Source: Gemmatimonadota bacterium
Lineage (GTDB): Bacteria; Gemmatimonadota; Gemmatimonadetes; Gemmatimonadales; Gemmatimonadaceae
DNA length: 64,000 bases
Reading direction: 5' to 3'
Assembly: GCA_021413975.1 (NCBI GenBank)
Contig: JAIOPJ010000016.1
Span: 248,001-312,000, forward strand
In this document: in pieces, positions 25,372-35,142 of the stretch
Position numbering within the stretch: position 1 is the stretch's first letter
Layout: the number at the start of each line of letters is the position of its first letter
Notes under the pieces: generated by a model
What the model saw: the letters and a program-made list of their open reading frames with translations, nothing else
What the model was told of the DNA's origin: nothing
Databases searched by the model: none
Program-made: the position numbers and the translations under genes

Positions 25372-27185
25372 AACCAGGCGTCCTGCATCTCGAACGCCGC
25401 GGCGTCGTTCCGCAGCAGCAGTTCGGCGTCGGCGATGTTCTTCGGCAGTTCGAATCCGAAGTAGAAGCGCGCGGCCTGCACCTTGCCCCGGTAGAAGTCC
25501 GCGTCGTCGCCCGAGGCCCCGGCGCCCAGTACCCGCGTCGCGATGGTCGCCTGCCGCAACCAGAGCCAGGCGAAGACGGTCCTGGAGACGAGCTCGAGAT
25601 ACGTGCTCGCGTTCGAGAGTCCGCGTGCCGGATCGGCCTGCATGGCCCCGACGAGACTCGAGGTCACGGCGGTCATCCGTTCGGTGGCCGCCTTGAGTTC
25701 GTGCGCCAGCGATGCGAGCGACGGCTGCGACGCGACCGAGGCCTCGGCGGTGGCCTCGACGACGGCCTGCATGATGCTCCCCGCCAGCGCAGCGTACGCG
25801 GCACCCTTCTGCTGCGTGACCTTGCGGCCGAGCAGGTCGAGCGCCTGGATCGCGTTCGTCCCCTCGTGGATCTGGTTCAGGCGGTTGTCGCGATACAGTT
25901 GCTCCACGTCGTACTCGCGCGCGTATCCGTACCCGCCGAGCACCTGGATGGCATTGGAGATCCCGTCCTGACAGGTCGCCGATGGCCAGGCCTTGGCGAT
26001 CGGCGTCAATACCTCGAGCAAGAGGGTGGCCCGATCCCGGTCGGCGGCATCGGGCGCCGTGTGCTGTTCGTCGACGAGGCGCGAACAGGCGAGCACGAGC
26101 GCCAACGAGCCTTCGGCTGCGCACTTCTGCTGCAGCAGCATGCGGCGCACGTCCGCGTGCTCGATGATCGCGACCGGCGGCCGCTTGGGATCCTTCTCGC
26201 CGGGGAGCCGGCCCTGCCGGCGCGTGCGCGCGTAGTCGAGCGAGTAGCGGAAGGCCGCGTACCCCATCGCGGTGGCGGCCCGGCCCACGCCGATGCGCGC
26301 CTCGTTCATCATGTGGAACATGCACGCGAGGCCATGGTTCGCTTCGCCGATGAGATGGCCGACGCAGGGGCCGCGCTCACCGAAGTTGAGGAGCGTCGAC
26401 GTCGTGCCGCGCCAGCCCATCTTATGGATGAGGCCGGCGGTGGTGACGTTGTTGCTAGCGCCGACCGAACCGTCGGCATTCGCCTGCTTCTTGGGCACGA
26501 TGAAGAGCGAGATGCCCTTGGTCCCCTCCGGCGCTCCCGCGATGCGCGCGAGCACGAGATGGACGATGTTCGCCGTGAGCTCGTGATCACCGGCGGAGAT
26601 CCAGATCTTGGTCCCGTCGATGTGGTAGGTGCCGTCCGCCGCCGGCGTCGCGCGGGTGCGGAGGTCCGAGAGCGACGACCCGGCGTCGGGCTCGGTGAGC
26701 GCCATGGTCCCCGACCAGCGACCGGCGAGCATCGGCGGGAGCCAGAACGCCTTCTGCGCCTCGCTGCCGAACTCCGCGATCAGGTTCGACGCGCCGGCCG
26801 TGAGCATCGGATAGCTCGCCGACCCGATGTTGGCCGCCTCGAGGAACGAGATCGCGGCTCCGGCGATCACGTGGGGCAGCTGCATGCCGCCGCGGGACTC
26901 GTCGTGCGTGCTCGCGATGAGTCCCGACTCGGCCACCGCGTCCCATCCCTGCTTGAGGCCCGGTGTGGTGACCACCACACCATTCACCAGCTGGGGCTCG
27001 TCCTGGTCGTTGTGCTTCCGGAACGGCGCATAGTGCTCGTCGGCCACGCCGCGCGCGGTATCGAGCACGGCGTCGTAGACCTCGCGTCCCTGCCCGGCGT
27101 AGCGCGGACGGCTCGCGAGCGCGTCGACGTCGAGGAGTTCATAGAGCAGGAAGTCGAGGTCGCGAGATTCGATCTGGAGCGTCAT
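25368..27185 (-). CDS. Acyl-CoA dehydrogenase, long form (DmdC/FadE-like with C-terminal extension)
   Basis: A 605-residue flavoenzyme. The FAD/acyl-CoA core includes MALTEPDAGSSLSDLRTRA, WISAGDHELT, the QVLGGYGYAREYDVEQLYRD segment and the catalytic Glu441 in NQIHEGTNAIQ. The 150-residue extension after the core is typical of the methylthiopropanoyl-CoA and long-chain acyl-CoA dehydrogenase branch. It would oxidise acyl-CoA to enoyl-CoA. GAGGA five to six bases before the ATG supports the start. RidA lies 61 bases upstream and GNAT overlaps its stop, suggesting one transcript. Confidence 0.9.
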   Translation of the reverse strand: MTLQIESRDLDFLLYELLDVDALASRPRYAGQGREVYDAVLDTARGVADEHYAPFRKHNDQDEPQLVNGVVVTTPGLKQGWDAVAESGLIASTHDESRGGMQLPHVIAGAAISFLEAANIGSASYPMLTAGASNLIAEFGSEAQKAFWLPPMLAGRWSGTMALTEPDAGSSLSDLRTRATPAADGTYHIDGTKIWISAGDHELTANIVHLVLARIAGAPEGTKGISLFIVPKKQANADGSVGASNNVTTAGLIHKMGWRGTTSTLLNFGERGPCVGHLIGEANHGLACMFHMMNEARIGVGRAATAMGYAAFRYSLDYARTRRQGRLPGEKDPKRPPVAIIEHADVRRMLLQQKCAAEGSLALVLACSRLVDEQHTAPDAADRDRATLLLEVLTPIAKAWPSATCQDGISNAIQVLGGYGYAREYDVEQLYRDNRLNQIHEGTNAIQALDLLGRKVTQQKGAAYAALAGSIMQAVVEATAEASVASQPSLASLAHELKAATERMTAVTSSLVGAMQADPARGLSNASTYLELVSRTVFAWLWLRQATIATRVLGAGASGDDADFYRGKVQAARFYFGFELPKNIADAELLLRNDAAAFEMQDAWF

Positions 27186-27246
27186 GGGATCCTCGATCGG
27201 GTTGGCGGCGCGGCGGGCGACGGCGCTGCGTCGACGGCCGGCGCCG

Positions 27247-27633
27247 TCAGGGCACGTACGCGATGCAATCGATCTCCACGCGGAGCCCCTCGCCGGGGAG
27301 CGCCGCCGCCTGGATCGTCGTGCGTGCCGGCCGATGCTCGCCGAACATCCGCTGGTAGACGCCGTTCATCTGCTCGAACTCCTTCATGTCGAGCAGGAAG
27401 ACGCCGCAGCGGAGGACGTGCTGCAGGTCCGAGCCTCCCGCCTGCAGGATGGTGCGCAGGTTCTTGAGGCACTGCTCGGTCTGCGCGGCGGCGTCGGTGC
27501 CGGCGAGCTTGCCGGTCGCCGGATCGGTCGCGCCCTGGCCGGACACGAAGATGAGGCGCTCGAACCCCATGCCCGGCGAGTAGGGACCGACGGGGCGGGG
27601 GAGGTTGGCGGCCTGGATCGGACGATGCGACAT
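27247..27633 (-). CDS. ridA: RidA-family 2-iminopropanoate/enamine deaminase
   Basis: A 128-residue RidA. Residues known to be needed in this family are present: the Arg in HRPARTTIQ and the Glu in LRVEIDCIAYV. It would hydrolyse reactive imines and enamines released by PLP enzymes. A plausible start is the ATG at 27633 (MSHRPIQAANLPRPVGPYS), the usual RidA N-terminus. It heads the acyl-CoA dehydrogenase/GNAT group. It is intact at the Arg, unlike the Rid domain fused to the reductase at 5566-7062. Confidence 0.92.
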   Translation of the reverse strand: MSHRPIQAANLPRPVGPYSPGMGFERLIFVSGQGATDPATGKLAGTDAAAQTEQCLKNLRTILQAGGSDLQHVLRCGVFLLDMKEFEQMNGVYQRMFGEHRPARTTIQAAALPGEGLRVEIDCIAYVP

Positions 27634-27738
27634 GGCGCGGCGGGATGAGGTGAGGGGTTCCCTCAATCTCGCGCGGATGCAGGCCCGATGGAATGGTGGC
27701 GGCCCGGCCCGGTCGGCGTGGCTCAGCCGATGCGTGCG

Positions 27739-27770
27739 CCGGAGGGGCCGAAGGAACGCGGCCCCTCCGG
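27739..27770 (-). terminator. Terminator after mscL
   Basis: CCGGAGGGGCC (27739-27749) pairs with GGCCCCTCCGG (27760-27770), an 11-bp perfect stem with a 10-nt loop, 12 bases beyond the mscL stop. There is no T run, as is common for hairpins in this GC-rich genome. Confidence 0.6.
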
Positions 27771-27781
27771 GCGCCACATGG

Positions 27782-28069
27782 TCACTTCTTGGAGACGGAC
27801 TCTTCCTTGAGCACCTTCTTGGCGAACAGGAAGACGATGAACGCGACCACGACGAAGTTGATCAGCGCCGCGAGCACGAGGCCGACCTGGAAGGGGCCCA
27901 CCACGAGCTGCTGCCAGTCGCCGCTCGGAAGCACCATGCCGATCACCGGCATCAGCAGCCCGTCGACGATCGACTTCACGAGCTCGCCGGCCTTGGAGCC
28001 GATGATCACGCCGATCGCGAGGCCGATCACGCCATATTCCTTCAGGAACTTCATGAACTCGCCTTTCAT
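27782..28069 (-). CDS. mscL: Miniature large-conductance mechanosensitive channel (MscL)
   Basis: A 95-residue MscL. FMKFLKEYGVIGLAIGVIIG gives the N-terminal helix and TM1, MPVIGMVLP follows the pore helix, and VLAALINFVVVAFIVFLF is TM2. Full MscL proteins usually have about 130-150 residues; here the periplasmic loop is cut down and the C-terminal bundle is a short KKVLKEE tail. It would open under membrane tension to release solutes. GGAGA upstream of the ATG at 28069 supports the start. Confidence 0.85.
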   Translation of the reverse strand: MKGEFMKFLKEYGVIGLAIGVIIGSKAGELVKSIVDGLLMPVIGMVLPSGDWQQLVVGPFQVGLVLAALINFVVVAFIVFLFAKKVLKEESVSKK

Positions 28070-28276
28070 TTCCGTCTCCAGGTGGGGGTCGACGCGGCGG
28101 AGGGGCTCCGCCACGGCGACAATCTGACGCCCATCCGACCTCTGTGCCAGTTGGGCGGGACGGACCGGTCGGTCCGGTGCAGCACCACGGAAACGCTGCG
28201 GAGTCGCGGCGGCCGCCGAGGGGCGCTAGACTCGACGTCGGCCCGGTCGGCCACACCCTCTTCACCACAGTCTCGT

Positions 28277-28876
28277 ATGCTCCTCGCCGACGGCTATCAC
28301 GACGTTCCCCCGGGGAAGGTCGCAGCGGTGGTCACCTATCTGGAGATGCACGAGTGCCCTCCGCGGCGCGCCGAGCGGGACGACGCACCGTGGTCGCTGC
28401 GGCGCATCGCGCGCCCGGCACTCGAGTGGTACCGCGGGATCCATCGCCGGGTGGGAACGGAGTGGCTCTGGTCATCGAGGCTGGAATCCTCCGACGAGGA
28501 CCTCGGTGCGATCCTCGGCGATGCGCGCATCGAATTCCACGCCCTCGTGCGCGAGGGACGCGACGAGGGGCTGCTGGAACTCGACTTCCGGGAACCGGGC
28601 GCGTGCGAGCTCGCGTTCTTCGGGCTCGCTCCGGAGCTGATCGGGCAGGGGGCAGGGCGCTGGCTCATGAACCGCGCGATCGAGCGCGCCTGGGCGCGCC
28701 CGATCGCCCGTCTCTGGCTGCACACCTGCACCCTCGACGCGCCCGGGGCGCTGACGTTCTATCGGCGATCGGGGTTCACGCCCTACGCCCTCGGTGTCGA
28801 GGTCTACGACGATCCCCGCGTCACCGGCGTCCTGCCGCGCGACGCCGCGCGGCAGGTGCCGATCATCGAGCGCTAG
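28277..28876 (+). CDS. GNAT-family N-acetyltransferase
   Basis: A 199-residue GNAT protein that opens LLADGYHDVPPGKVAAVVTY. Its core has LELDFREPGACELAFFGLAP and the acetyl-CoA loop LIGQGAGRWLMNRAIERAWA, then FYRRSGFTPYALG. The substrate is unknown. The ATG at 28277 has no ribosome site; a TAGACT box lies 45 bases upstream. It is convergent with the DinB gene that follows (18-base gap). Confidence 0.82.
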   Translation: MLLADGYHDVPPGKVAAVVTYLEMHECPPRRAERDDAPWSLRRIARPALEWYRGIHRRVGTEWLWSSRLESSDEDLGAILGDARIEFHALVREGRDEGLLELDFREPGACELAFFGLAPELIGQGAGRWLMNRAIERAWARPIARLWLHTCTLDAPGALTFYRRSGFTPYALGVEVYDDPRVTGVLPRDAARQVPIIER

Positions 28877-28894
28877 CGGTGTCGCGCCGCCGGA

Positions 28895-29431
28895 TCACCG
28901 GCTCCAGGGCGGCGTGACGCCGTTGGAACGCGCGTACGCGATCATCTGGCCGAGATGCTCGTGGAGATGGGTGACCGTCATGACCATCGCCCGCTGACGG
29001 CTCCAGTTCTGTCCGAACATGTTGATCATCTCGCCGACGTTGGCGTCGGTGGTGAGGGCCATCGCCTGGTGCAGGTGCGTGAACGACGCCTGCAGCTCGG
29101 CGACGATCTGCGCCTTGGTGAGCGCGCGCTTCTCGAAGGTGGCGGCCGTCGCGAAGTCGCTCGTGATCCCGGAGGACGCCGGCGCCGGCTTGCCCATGGA
29201 GATCGGGATCAGGTAGTTGTCGGAGGCCACGTGGAGATAGACCTCGCCGACCGAGCGCACGCCGGCGGCCGGTCGCCACGAGAGACTGCTCTCGGGCATC
29301 GCGTTCGCAAGGTCGATCATCTTCTTCTGCACCTCGTTGACATCACGGTGCATCTCGCTCATGAGGCCTTGGCCGGCGACAGGGGCGGCGACGGCGAACG
29401 AGAGGGCGAGCGCGAGCAGGGGACGACGCAT
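28895..29431 (-). CDS. Exported DinB-family protein
   Basis: A 178-residue DinB four-helix protein with a signal peptide (cleavage after PVAGQ). Likely metal ligands are His in VYLHVASDN and the THLHEHLGQ pair. The exported form is common in soil and freshwater lineages that carry many DinB paralogues. Its role is unknown; DinB folds include metal-dependent thiol transferases. GGAG lies nine bases before the ATG at 29431. Confidence 0.85.
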   Translation of the reverse strand: MRRPLLALALSFAVAAPVAGQGLMSEMHRDVNEVQKKMIDLANAMPESSLSWRPAAGVRSVGEVYLHVASDNYLIPISMGKPAPASSGITSDFATAATFEKRALTKAQIVAELQASFTHLHQAMALTTDANVGEMINMFGQNWSRQRAMVMTVTHLHEHLGQMIAYARSNGVTPPWSR

Positions 29432-29645
29432 GGGGGCTCCGGGTGAGATGGATCGCACGGGGTTCTGGGACGGTCGGCGACGCATACGATAATCACCGGA
29501 CCCGCCGAAGGTTCCCGGCGACCGGTGCGGGGGTGCCTCCGCGGCAGGGACGGGCGAAGGCGCACCATCCGGCCGGGCGGTGCGTTCGGTAACTTGCCGG
29601 AGCCCTGCCGCCACCAGACACCCCCGGATCGGAGACGCCCAGGAG

Positions 29646-30557
<912 letters not shown>

Positions 30558-30561
30558 TCGT

Positions 30562-30999
30562 TCAGCGCGGGGCGGCCGGCCCCCGGACCCGGGCGAAGAC
30601 GGCGCCCGCAGCGGCGCCCATCGCGACACCGGCGGCCGTCGTCGCGAGCATCGCGTTCAGGGGCGCGCCTCTCCACATGAGGGCGAAGACCAGTCCGCCG
30701 ACGAGGGCGCACGTGAGCACGGCCCTGAGCGGCGGCACGCGGCGCGGATCGCCACCCGAGAGGCGGACGGCCACGACGATCAGCAACTCGACCAGGTAAG
30801 CCACGGGCAGGCCGATCACGGCGAACCAGTAGCTCGCGAGTCCGGCCCCGCTGATCAACTCCGCCCACGTGAGCGACTGCGCGGCGTGCACGCTCGAGAT
30901 GAGCGTGAGCACCGGGACCGTGACGAGCGGCGCCAGCAGGTACGCGACTCCGAGTCGGCTCGGCGACGCGCGCTCAGCCGCGGTGCTGGTCAGGACCAT
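30562..30999 (-). CDS. Small membrane protein of unknown function
   Basis: A 145-residue protein with four hydrophobic helices (about 18-38, 50-78, 90-108 and 112-132). No family is recognised. Its ATG lies four bases after the stop of the MshEN-like protein gene, so they are probably an operon. It ends four bases from the convergent YedI gene. Confidence 0.65.
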   Translation of the reverse strand: MVLTSTAAERASPSRLGVAYLLAPLVTVPVLTLISSVHAAQSLTWAELISGAGLASYWFAVIGLPVAYLVELLIVVAVRLSGGDPRRVPPLRAVLTCALVGGLVFALMWRGAPLNAMLATTAAGVAMGAAAGAVFARVRGPAAPR

Positions 31000-31003
31000 G
31001 GGA

Positions 31004-32398
31004 TCAGCTCGCGGGTGGCTCGGGCAACGGCGACGTGGGCGTGGTCACCCGCGACGAGAAGGCGCGGTACCACCAGTCGATCGCGCCTCGGATGGCCGTA
31101 GGAGCGGCGATCTCGAACTCGATCATGCGCTGGGTGGCCGCGCCGAGCGCGGCCCGCGTCTCGGCGTTGGTCGGGTCGGCGCACGCGATCACGATGGTCG
31201 AGGCGTCCGCCCGCACCGGGCAGACGAGGAGCTGGCGCGCGATCTCCTCCTTGAGCAGCCCCACGGCCGACGCCTCGAGTTCATCGAGCCGCGCCACCTG
31301 CAACCGGAAGGTCGTCGCGACGTGCAAGGCGAGTTCGTCCACGCTCAGGTCGTTGGCGCGCGCGATGCCCGTCCACAGGTCCTCGCTCGTGTACGCCTGC
31401 CGCAGTTTGCGCGGGTCCGCGTGCGAGAGACCGAAGCGATCGGCCACCAGCGAGAGCCAGTGTTGCGCAGCGCGCTCGGCGATCGCATTGACCGCCGGGG
31501 AGTAGGGGGTCGCTGCTTCCTCCGGCTCGGTGACCTCGATCGGCGGGCGGGTCTCGTCGTCGAGGTTGAGGCGGAAGTTCGGTCGCACGGCCTCGCGCCG
31601 CTCGGCGCGGACCGGCACCGAGGTCTCGAGGACGAACTCCGCGACCGGTCCCTTGATGGTCGTCTTCGTGACGGTCGGGCGCGCGGACGCGGTCTCCTCG
31701 ATGGGTCTGGCGGACGGCAACTCCTCGATGGGTCTGGCGGATGGCGCCTCGACGAGCGGCGCGCGATCGTCGGGCACCGGTCCCGCGCGCTTCGGGAGCG
31801 GTCGCGCACCGGTCACTGGCTCGCGGATCGCCGGCATGCCGGCGTGGGGCGTCGCGCGCACGGCGTCGGGCGGCTGCGCCGGTCGCCCGTTCACGGCCGC
31901 GTCGCGCAGGACGCGGACGGCCGCGTGGTTGAGGGCGATGTCGCCCACCGACTTGCCGGAGTCGACCCGGCTGACCCCCACGACCGGGATGAACTTGCCG
32001 GCGGTGTGCAGGAAGTCGCTCAGCCGCTGGCGGTTCGCGATCGCGAGATCCCCGCGGATGCGCGCGTCGTTGGTGAGCGTGATCTCGATCGCCCGGAGCG
32101 CGACGTTCCCGGCCTGCACGGAGTGCACCGGGACGTCGCCATCGACGCCGTACGCATACATGACGTGGTCCGCCTGCAGCACCGCGTGACTGACGGTCTC
32201 CTCGATAGGGACCAGCCAGGTCGCCCCCACGAGATTCACCCAGCCGCCCTTTCGCGTGCCGAGATACGGCGCGAGCGCCTGACCGTCATTGAGGAAGATC
32301 CCCCCCTCGACCTCGGCCCCGTCACGCAGGACCAGATGCACCTTGCGAGGCTTGGACTGCAGGGCACGCGGGGGGGGCTGGGTGGGCGTCGGTGGCAT
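31004..32398 (-). CDS. Cytoplasmic protein with two DUF6812-like repeats and a MshEN/GspE-N-like domain
   Basis: A 464-residue protein. Residues 18-80 and 120-180 look like two copies of a small beta domain (VHLVLRDGAEVEGGIFLN; EITLTNDARIRGDLAI). A proline-rich linker (170-300) holds the SARPIEE repeat. Residues 310-445 (AYTSEDLWTGIARANDLSVD, CPVRADASTIVIACADPT) resemble the N-terminal domain of type II secretion and pilus ATPases, a c-di-GMP binding fold in MshE. No ATPase domain follows. A regulatory or surface-assembly role is an inference. Confidence 0.6.
   Translation of the reverse strand: MPPTPTQPPPRALQSKPRKVHLVLRDGAEVEGGIFLNDGQALAPYLGTRKGGWVNLVGATWLVPIEETVSHAVLQADHVMYAYGVDGDVPVHSVQAGNVALRAIEITLTNDARIRGDLAIANRQRLSDFLHTAGKFIPVVGVSRVDSGKSVGDIALNHAAVRVLRDAAVNGRPAQPPDAVRATPHAGMPAIREPVTGARPLPKRAGPVPDDRAPLVEAPSARPIEELPSARPIEETASARPTVTKTTIKGPVAEFVLETSVPVRAERREAVRPNFRLNLDDETRPPIEVTEPEEAATPYSPAVNAIAERAAQHWLSLVADRFGLSHADPRKLRQAYTSEDLWTGIARANDLSVDELALHVATTFRLQVARLDELEASAVGLLKEEIARQLLVCPVRADASTIVIACADPTNAETRAALGAATQRMIEFEIAAPTAIRGAIDWWYRAFSSRVTTPTSPLPEPPAS
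31694..31747 (+). repeat. Two-copy 27-bp in-frame direct repeat
   Basis: Units at 31694-31720 and 31721-31747 share their first 20 bases. They encode the nine-residue SARPIEE-type repeat in the linker of the MshEN-like protein. A third, degenerate copy (SARPTVTKT) follows in the protein. Confidence 0.7.
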
Positions 32399-32653
32399 GC
32401 GCGTTCGGTCGGCGAGCGGCGGCGGCGAGGGGCAGGGTTCGGACCAGCCTGAACCTCGTGGATGTCCCGCGGTTCGGCAACGGGGCTAGTCCCTTCGAGT
32501 GAGCGGCGCCCCCAAGTTCGGGCGATGGTGGCGCCCGAGGCCCGAGTGAGTATTCAGAGTGCACCCAGTGGTCCACCCCCCGCATTCCTTGACTTCATGG
32601 TCCGACCGGACCTGTCAGGCCACAGCGAGGCGATGGACGTCCGGAGTCACCCC

Positions 32654-32917
32654 ATGTCGACCACCACGAAAGGCATCCTGGCGCTGCTCCGCGACCTCAT
32701 GGAGCATCAGCCCAAGGCCGTCACTGCTCCGCGCCCGGAGAAGGGTACGCGCCCCGGTGCCACGAAGACCCCATCGCCCGCGACCCGGACCTACGATCAC
32801 GCGACCGAGGCGGGGGATACGCATTGGTACAGCGCGATCGGCTCGCCCCTTCTCGCCGAGCGACTCCCCGTGCTTCGCGCCGAAATGGAGCTTGCGCGGT
32901 TCGTGAGTCGGACCTGA
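32654..32917 (+). CDS. Possible small protein of unknown function
   Basis: An 87-residue open frame (MSTTTKGILALLRDLMEHQP at the start, ERLPVLRAEMELARFVSRT at the end). GGAG lies seven bases before the ATG, and codon use is normal for this genome. No family is recognised. Without it, 32399-33013 would be a 615-base gap with no other feature. Confidence 0.45.
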   Translation: MSTTTKGILALLRDLMEHQPKAVTAPRPEKGTRPGATKTPSPATRTYDHATEAGDTHWYSAIGSPLLAERLPVLRAEMELARFVSRT

Positions 32918-33000
32918 TCCTCCCCCCCCCGCGGACGGTTCCGGCGCCGGAGTGCGGCACGGTGCCGTCGGGGGAGATGGTGCCGCCCGCTCGTCAAACA

Positions 33001-33006
33001 TATTTT
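33001..33006 (+). promoter_or_regulatory. Candidate -10 box for a leaderless M48 protease mRNA
   Basis: TATTTT lies seven bases before the ATG at 33014, in an AT-rich patch that stands out from its surroundings. No Shine-Dalgarno is present and no strong -35 box is visible. Confidence 0.4.
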
Positions 33007-33013
33007 CCTTCTC

Positions 33014-34471
33014 ATGAACAAGATCACTCGCGGTCTCGCCCTTTCGGGCCTCGTCCTCGCGGTCGGCTGTGCCCTCAACCCGGTCACCGGTCGGCGCGAA
33101 CTCGCGCTCGTGTCCGAGTCGCAGGAGATCGCCATGGGGCGCGAGGGGGCGGCCTCGGTGGTCGCCAGCATCGGTCTCCTTCCCGACAGCGGCGTGCAGA
33201 GTTGGGTCAGCGGGATGGGCCTGGCGCTCGCCGCCAAGAGCGAACGCCCCCGGCTCCCGTGGGAGTTCAGGGTCGTCGACGATGCCGCAGTGAATGCCTT
33301 CGCACTGCCCGGCGGGTTCATCTTCGTCACCCGCGGGCTCCTCACGCAGCTCACCAACGAGGCGGAGCTCGCCTCGGTGCTCGGGCATGAGATCGGTCAT
33401 GTGACGGCGCGCCACAGCGTCCAGCAGATCAGCCGCCAACAGCTCGCCTCGCTCGGCCTCGGGATCGGGTCGGCGATCTCCCCGACGATCGAGAAGTACG
33501 GCCAGGTGGCGGGTGCCGGGCTCGGGTTGCTCTTCCTCAAGTACGGACGTGACGACGAGACGCAGTCCGACAAGCTCGGCTTCGGCTACGCCCTCGGCAG
33601 CGGGTGGGACACGCGCGAGATGGCGAACGTCTTCCGGATGTTCCAGTTGAGCTCGGAGATCGCGGGCGGGGGTCGTCTTCCGGAGTGGCAGTCGTCGCAT
33701 CCTGACCCCGGGAATCGGGTCGCGGTCGTCGAACGCATGGTCGGTGCCACGACGCAGGGTTTCGCCAACACCCGCGTGGGCGGCCCCGAGTTCGTGCGAC
33801 GGCTCGACGGCATGGTGTACGGCGAGAACCCGCGCCTCGGGTTCTTCCAAGGCGCGCTGTTCGTGCATCCGGACCTCGCGTTCACGCTCCGTTTCCCCGA
33901 CGGCTGGAAGACGCAGAACGCGAGCGACGCCGTGACGGCGGTCAGCGCGGCGCAGGATGCGATGATGGAGTTCCGCGCGGCGCAGGGCACCTCGGCGCAG
34001 GCCGCGCAGGCGTTCTTCGGGCAGGAGGGTCTCACGGCGGGCGCGCAGACGCGGGTGACGGTCCACGGGAACGCGGCCCTGCGCGGCGAATTCACGGCGA
34101 AGGCGGAAGGCGGCGCCGAGGTGCGCGGCGTGGCGATGTTCGTGGAGTTCGGCGGCGCGACCTGGCGCATGACCGCCTACACGCCGTCGGCCCAGTTCGC
34201 GACCTACGCCCCGATGTTCGACCGCAGCTTCGCGAGCTTCGCGCGGCTCACCGACGCGGCCGCGCTCGCCGTGCAGCCCTGGCGCATCAAGCTCACGCCC
34301 GCACCGCGGGCGATGACGCTGCAGCAGTTCAACGCGCAGCTTCCGTCGAGCATCCCGATCGCCGAGCTGGCGATGATCAACGGGGTGGAGGCCCAGGCTC
34401 CCCTCGCCGCGGGTCGGGTGATCAAGCGCGTGCTCGGCGCTCCGCTGCCGAAGGCGGTCGTCGCGCCCTAG
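33014..34471 (+). CDS. M48-family metalloprotease lipoprotein
   Basis: A 485-residue lipoprotein protease of the BepA/LoiP type. A lipobox ends at Cys19 (LAVGC). The zinc site is complete: HEIGH at 125-129 and Glu182 in DETQSDKLG. A DPGNRVAVVERM segment follows the active-site domain, and a C-terminal part of about 250 residues (LAFTLRFPDGWKT, EFGGATWRMTAYTP) has no named fold that I recognise. Such proteins check outer-membrane assembly in the periplasm. The stop overlaps that of the convergent TetR gene in a shared CTAG. Confidence 0.9.
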   Translation: MNKITRGLALSGLVLAVGCALNPVTGRRELALVSESQEIAMGREGAASVVASIGLLPDSGVQSWVSGMGLALAAKSERPRLPWEFRVVDDAAVNAFALPGGFIFVTRGLLTQLTNEAELASVLGHEIGHVTARHSVQQISRQQLASLGLGIGSAISPTIEKYGQVAGAGLGLLFLKYGRDDETQSDKLGFGYALGSGWDTREMANVFRMFQLSSEIAGGGRLPEWQSSHPDPGNRVAVVERMVGATTQGFANTRVGGPEFVRRLDGMVYGENPRLGFFQGALFVHPDLAFTLRFPDGWKTQNASDAVTAVSAAQDAMMEFRAAQGTSAQAAQAFFGQEGLTAGAQTRVTVHGNAALRGEFTAKAEGGAEVRGVAMFVEFGGATWRMTAYTPSAQFATYAPMFDRSFASFARLTDAAALAVQPWRIKLTPAPRAMTLQQFNAQLPSSIPIAELAMINGVEAQAPLAAGRVIKRVLGAPLPKAVVAP

Positions 34472-35142
34472 AGCGCGATCGTCTTGAAGACCAGTTCGGT
34501 CAGGAACTGCGTCGTCGAGGCGTCTGCCTGCGCGTGCGTCACCTCGGTCAGCCGGGGCAGGTGCTCCGCGAAGTACTTCTGCATGTGCGAGCTCTCCATC
34601 ACCGTCGAGACGAGCGCCAGCGGGTAGCGGTAGGTGGGGTTCACGGCGGCGACCATGTCCGCCACCGTGCGGCAGAGCCGCTTGTAGCTCAGGAACAGGC
34701 CCTCGCGGTTCTCCACGTCGACGTCACGGTGCAGGTATGCCTTGGGGGAATCGGCGACCACCACGCGGTAGAGCGCGGCCTCGTCGATGCGCGGCAGGGT
34801 CTCGTCGGCGACGATCGGGCGCGTCAACTCGGCCAGGGCGAGTCGCAGCCGTTGCTCGGAGGGCACGACATTCACCGTCGCGAGCAGCACCCGGTACTCC
34901 ATCCAACTCCAGTACCAGGCCGTGAGGTAGAGCAGCAGGCGCTGCTTGTTCCTGAAGTAGCGGTAGACGGAGGGTTCGGTGGTCCCGATCCGGTCGGCGA
35001 GCTTGCGGAACGTGAACGCCTCGTAGCCCATCTCGTCGAGCATCAGGATCGCGTGCTCGACGATCGACTGCCCCAGCTCCGTGGACGTGGGGTCCTTGAG
35101 GTGCAGTCTCCCGTCCACCTGGAGCCGGACCGAATCGGTCAC
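34468..35142 (-). CDS. TetR/AcrR-type transcriptional regulator
   Basis: A 224-residue regulator. Its helix-turn-helix (about 25-70) reads ILMLDEMGYEAFTFRKLADR then IGTTEPSVYRYFRNKQRLLL; the rest is a helical ligand-binding part. A GTG start overlaps the carbonic anhydrase stop (GTGA), so it is translated with the sulP-carbonic anhydrase genes. The tandem palindromes at 37331-37368 before sulP are the likely operator, making this a self-limiting regulator of the operon. The ligand is unknown. Confidence 0.88.
   Translation of the reverse strand: MTDSVRLQVDGRLHLKDPTSTELGQSIVEHAILMLDEMGYEAFTFRKLADRIGTTEPSVYRYFRNKQRLLLYLTAWYWSWMEYRVLLATVNVVPSEQRLRLALAELTRPIVADETLPRIDEAALYRVVVADSPKAYLHRDVDVENREGLFLSYKRLCRTVADMVAAVNPTYRYPLALVSTVMESSHMQKYFAEHLPRLTEVTHAQADASTTQFLTELVFKTIAL

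Noticed and set aside
31694-31747. Repeat as a CRISPR or mobile remnant
   Set aside because: It is an in-frame two-copy duplication inside a protein linker, not a spaced array.
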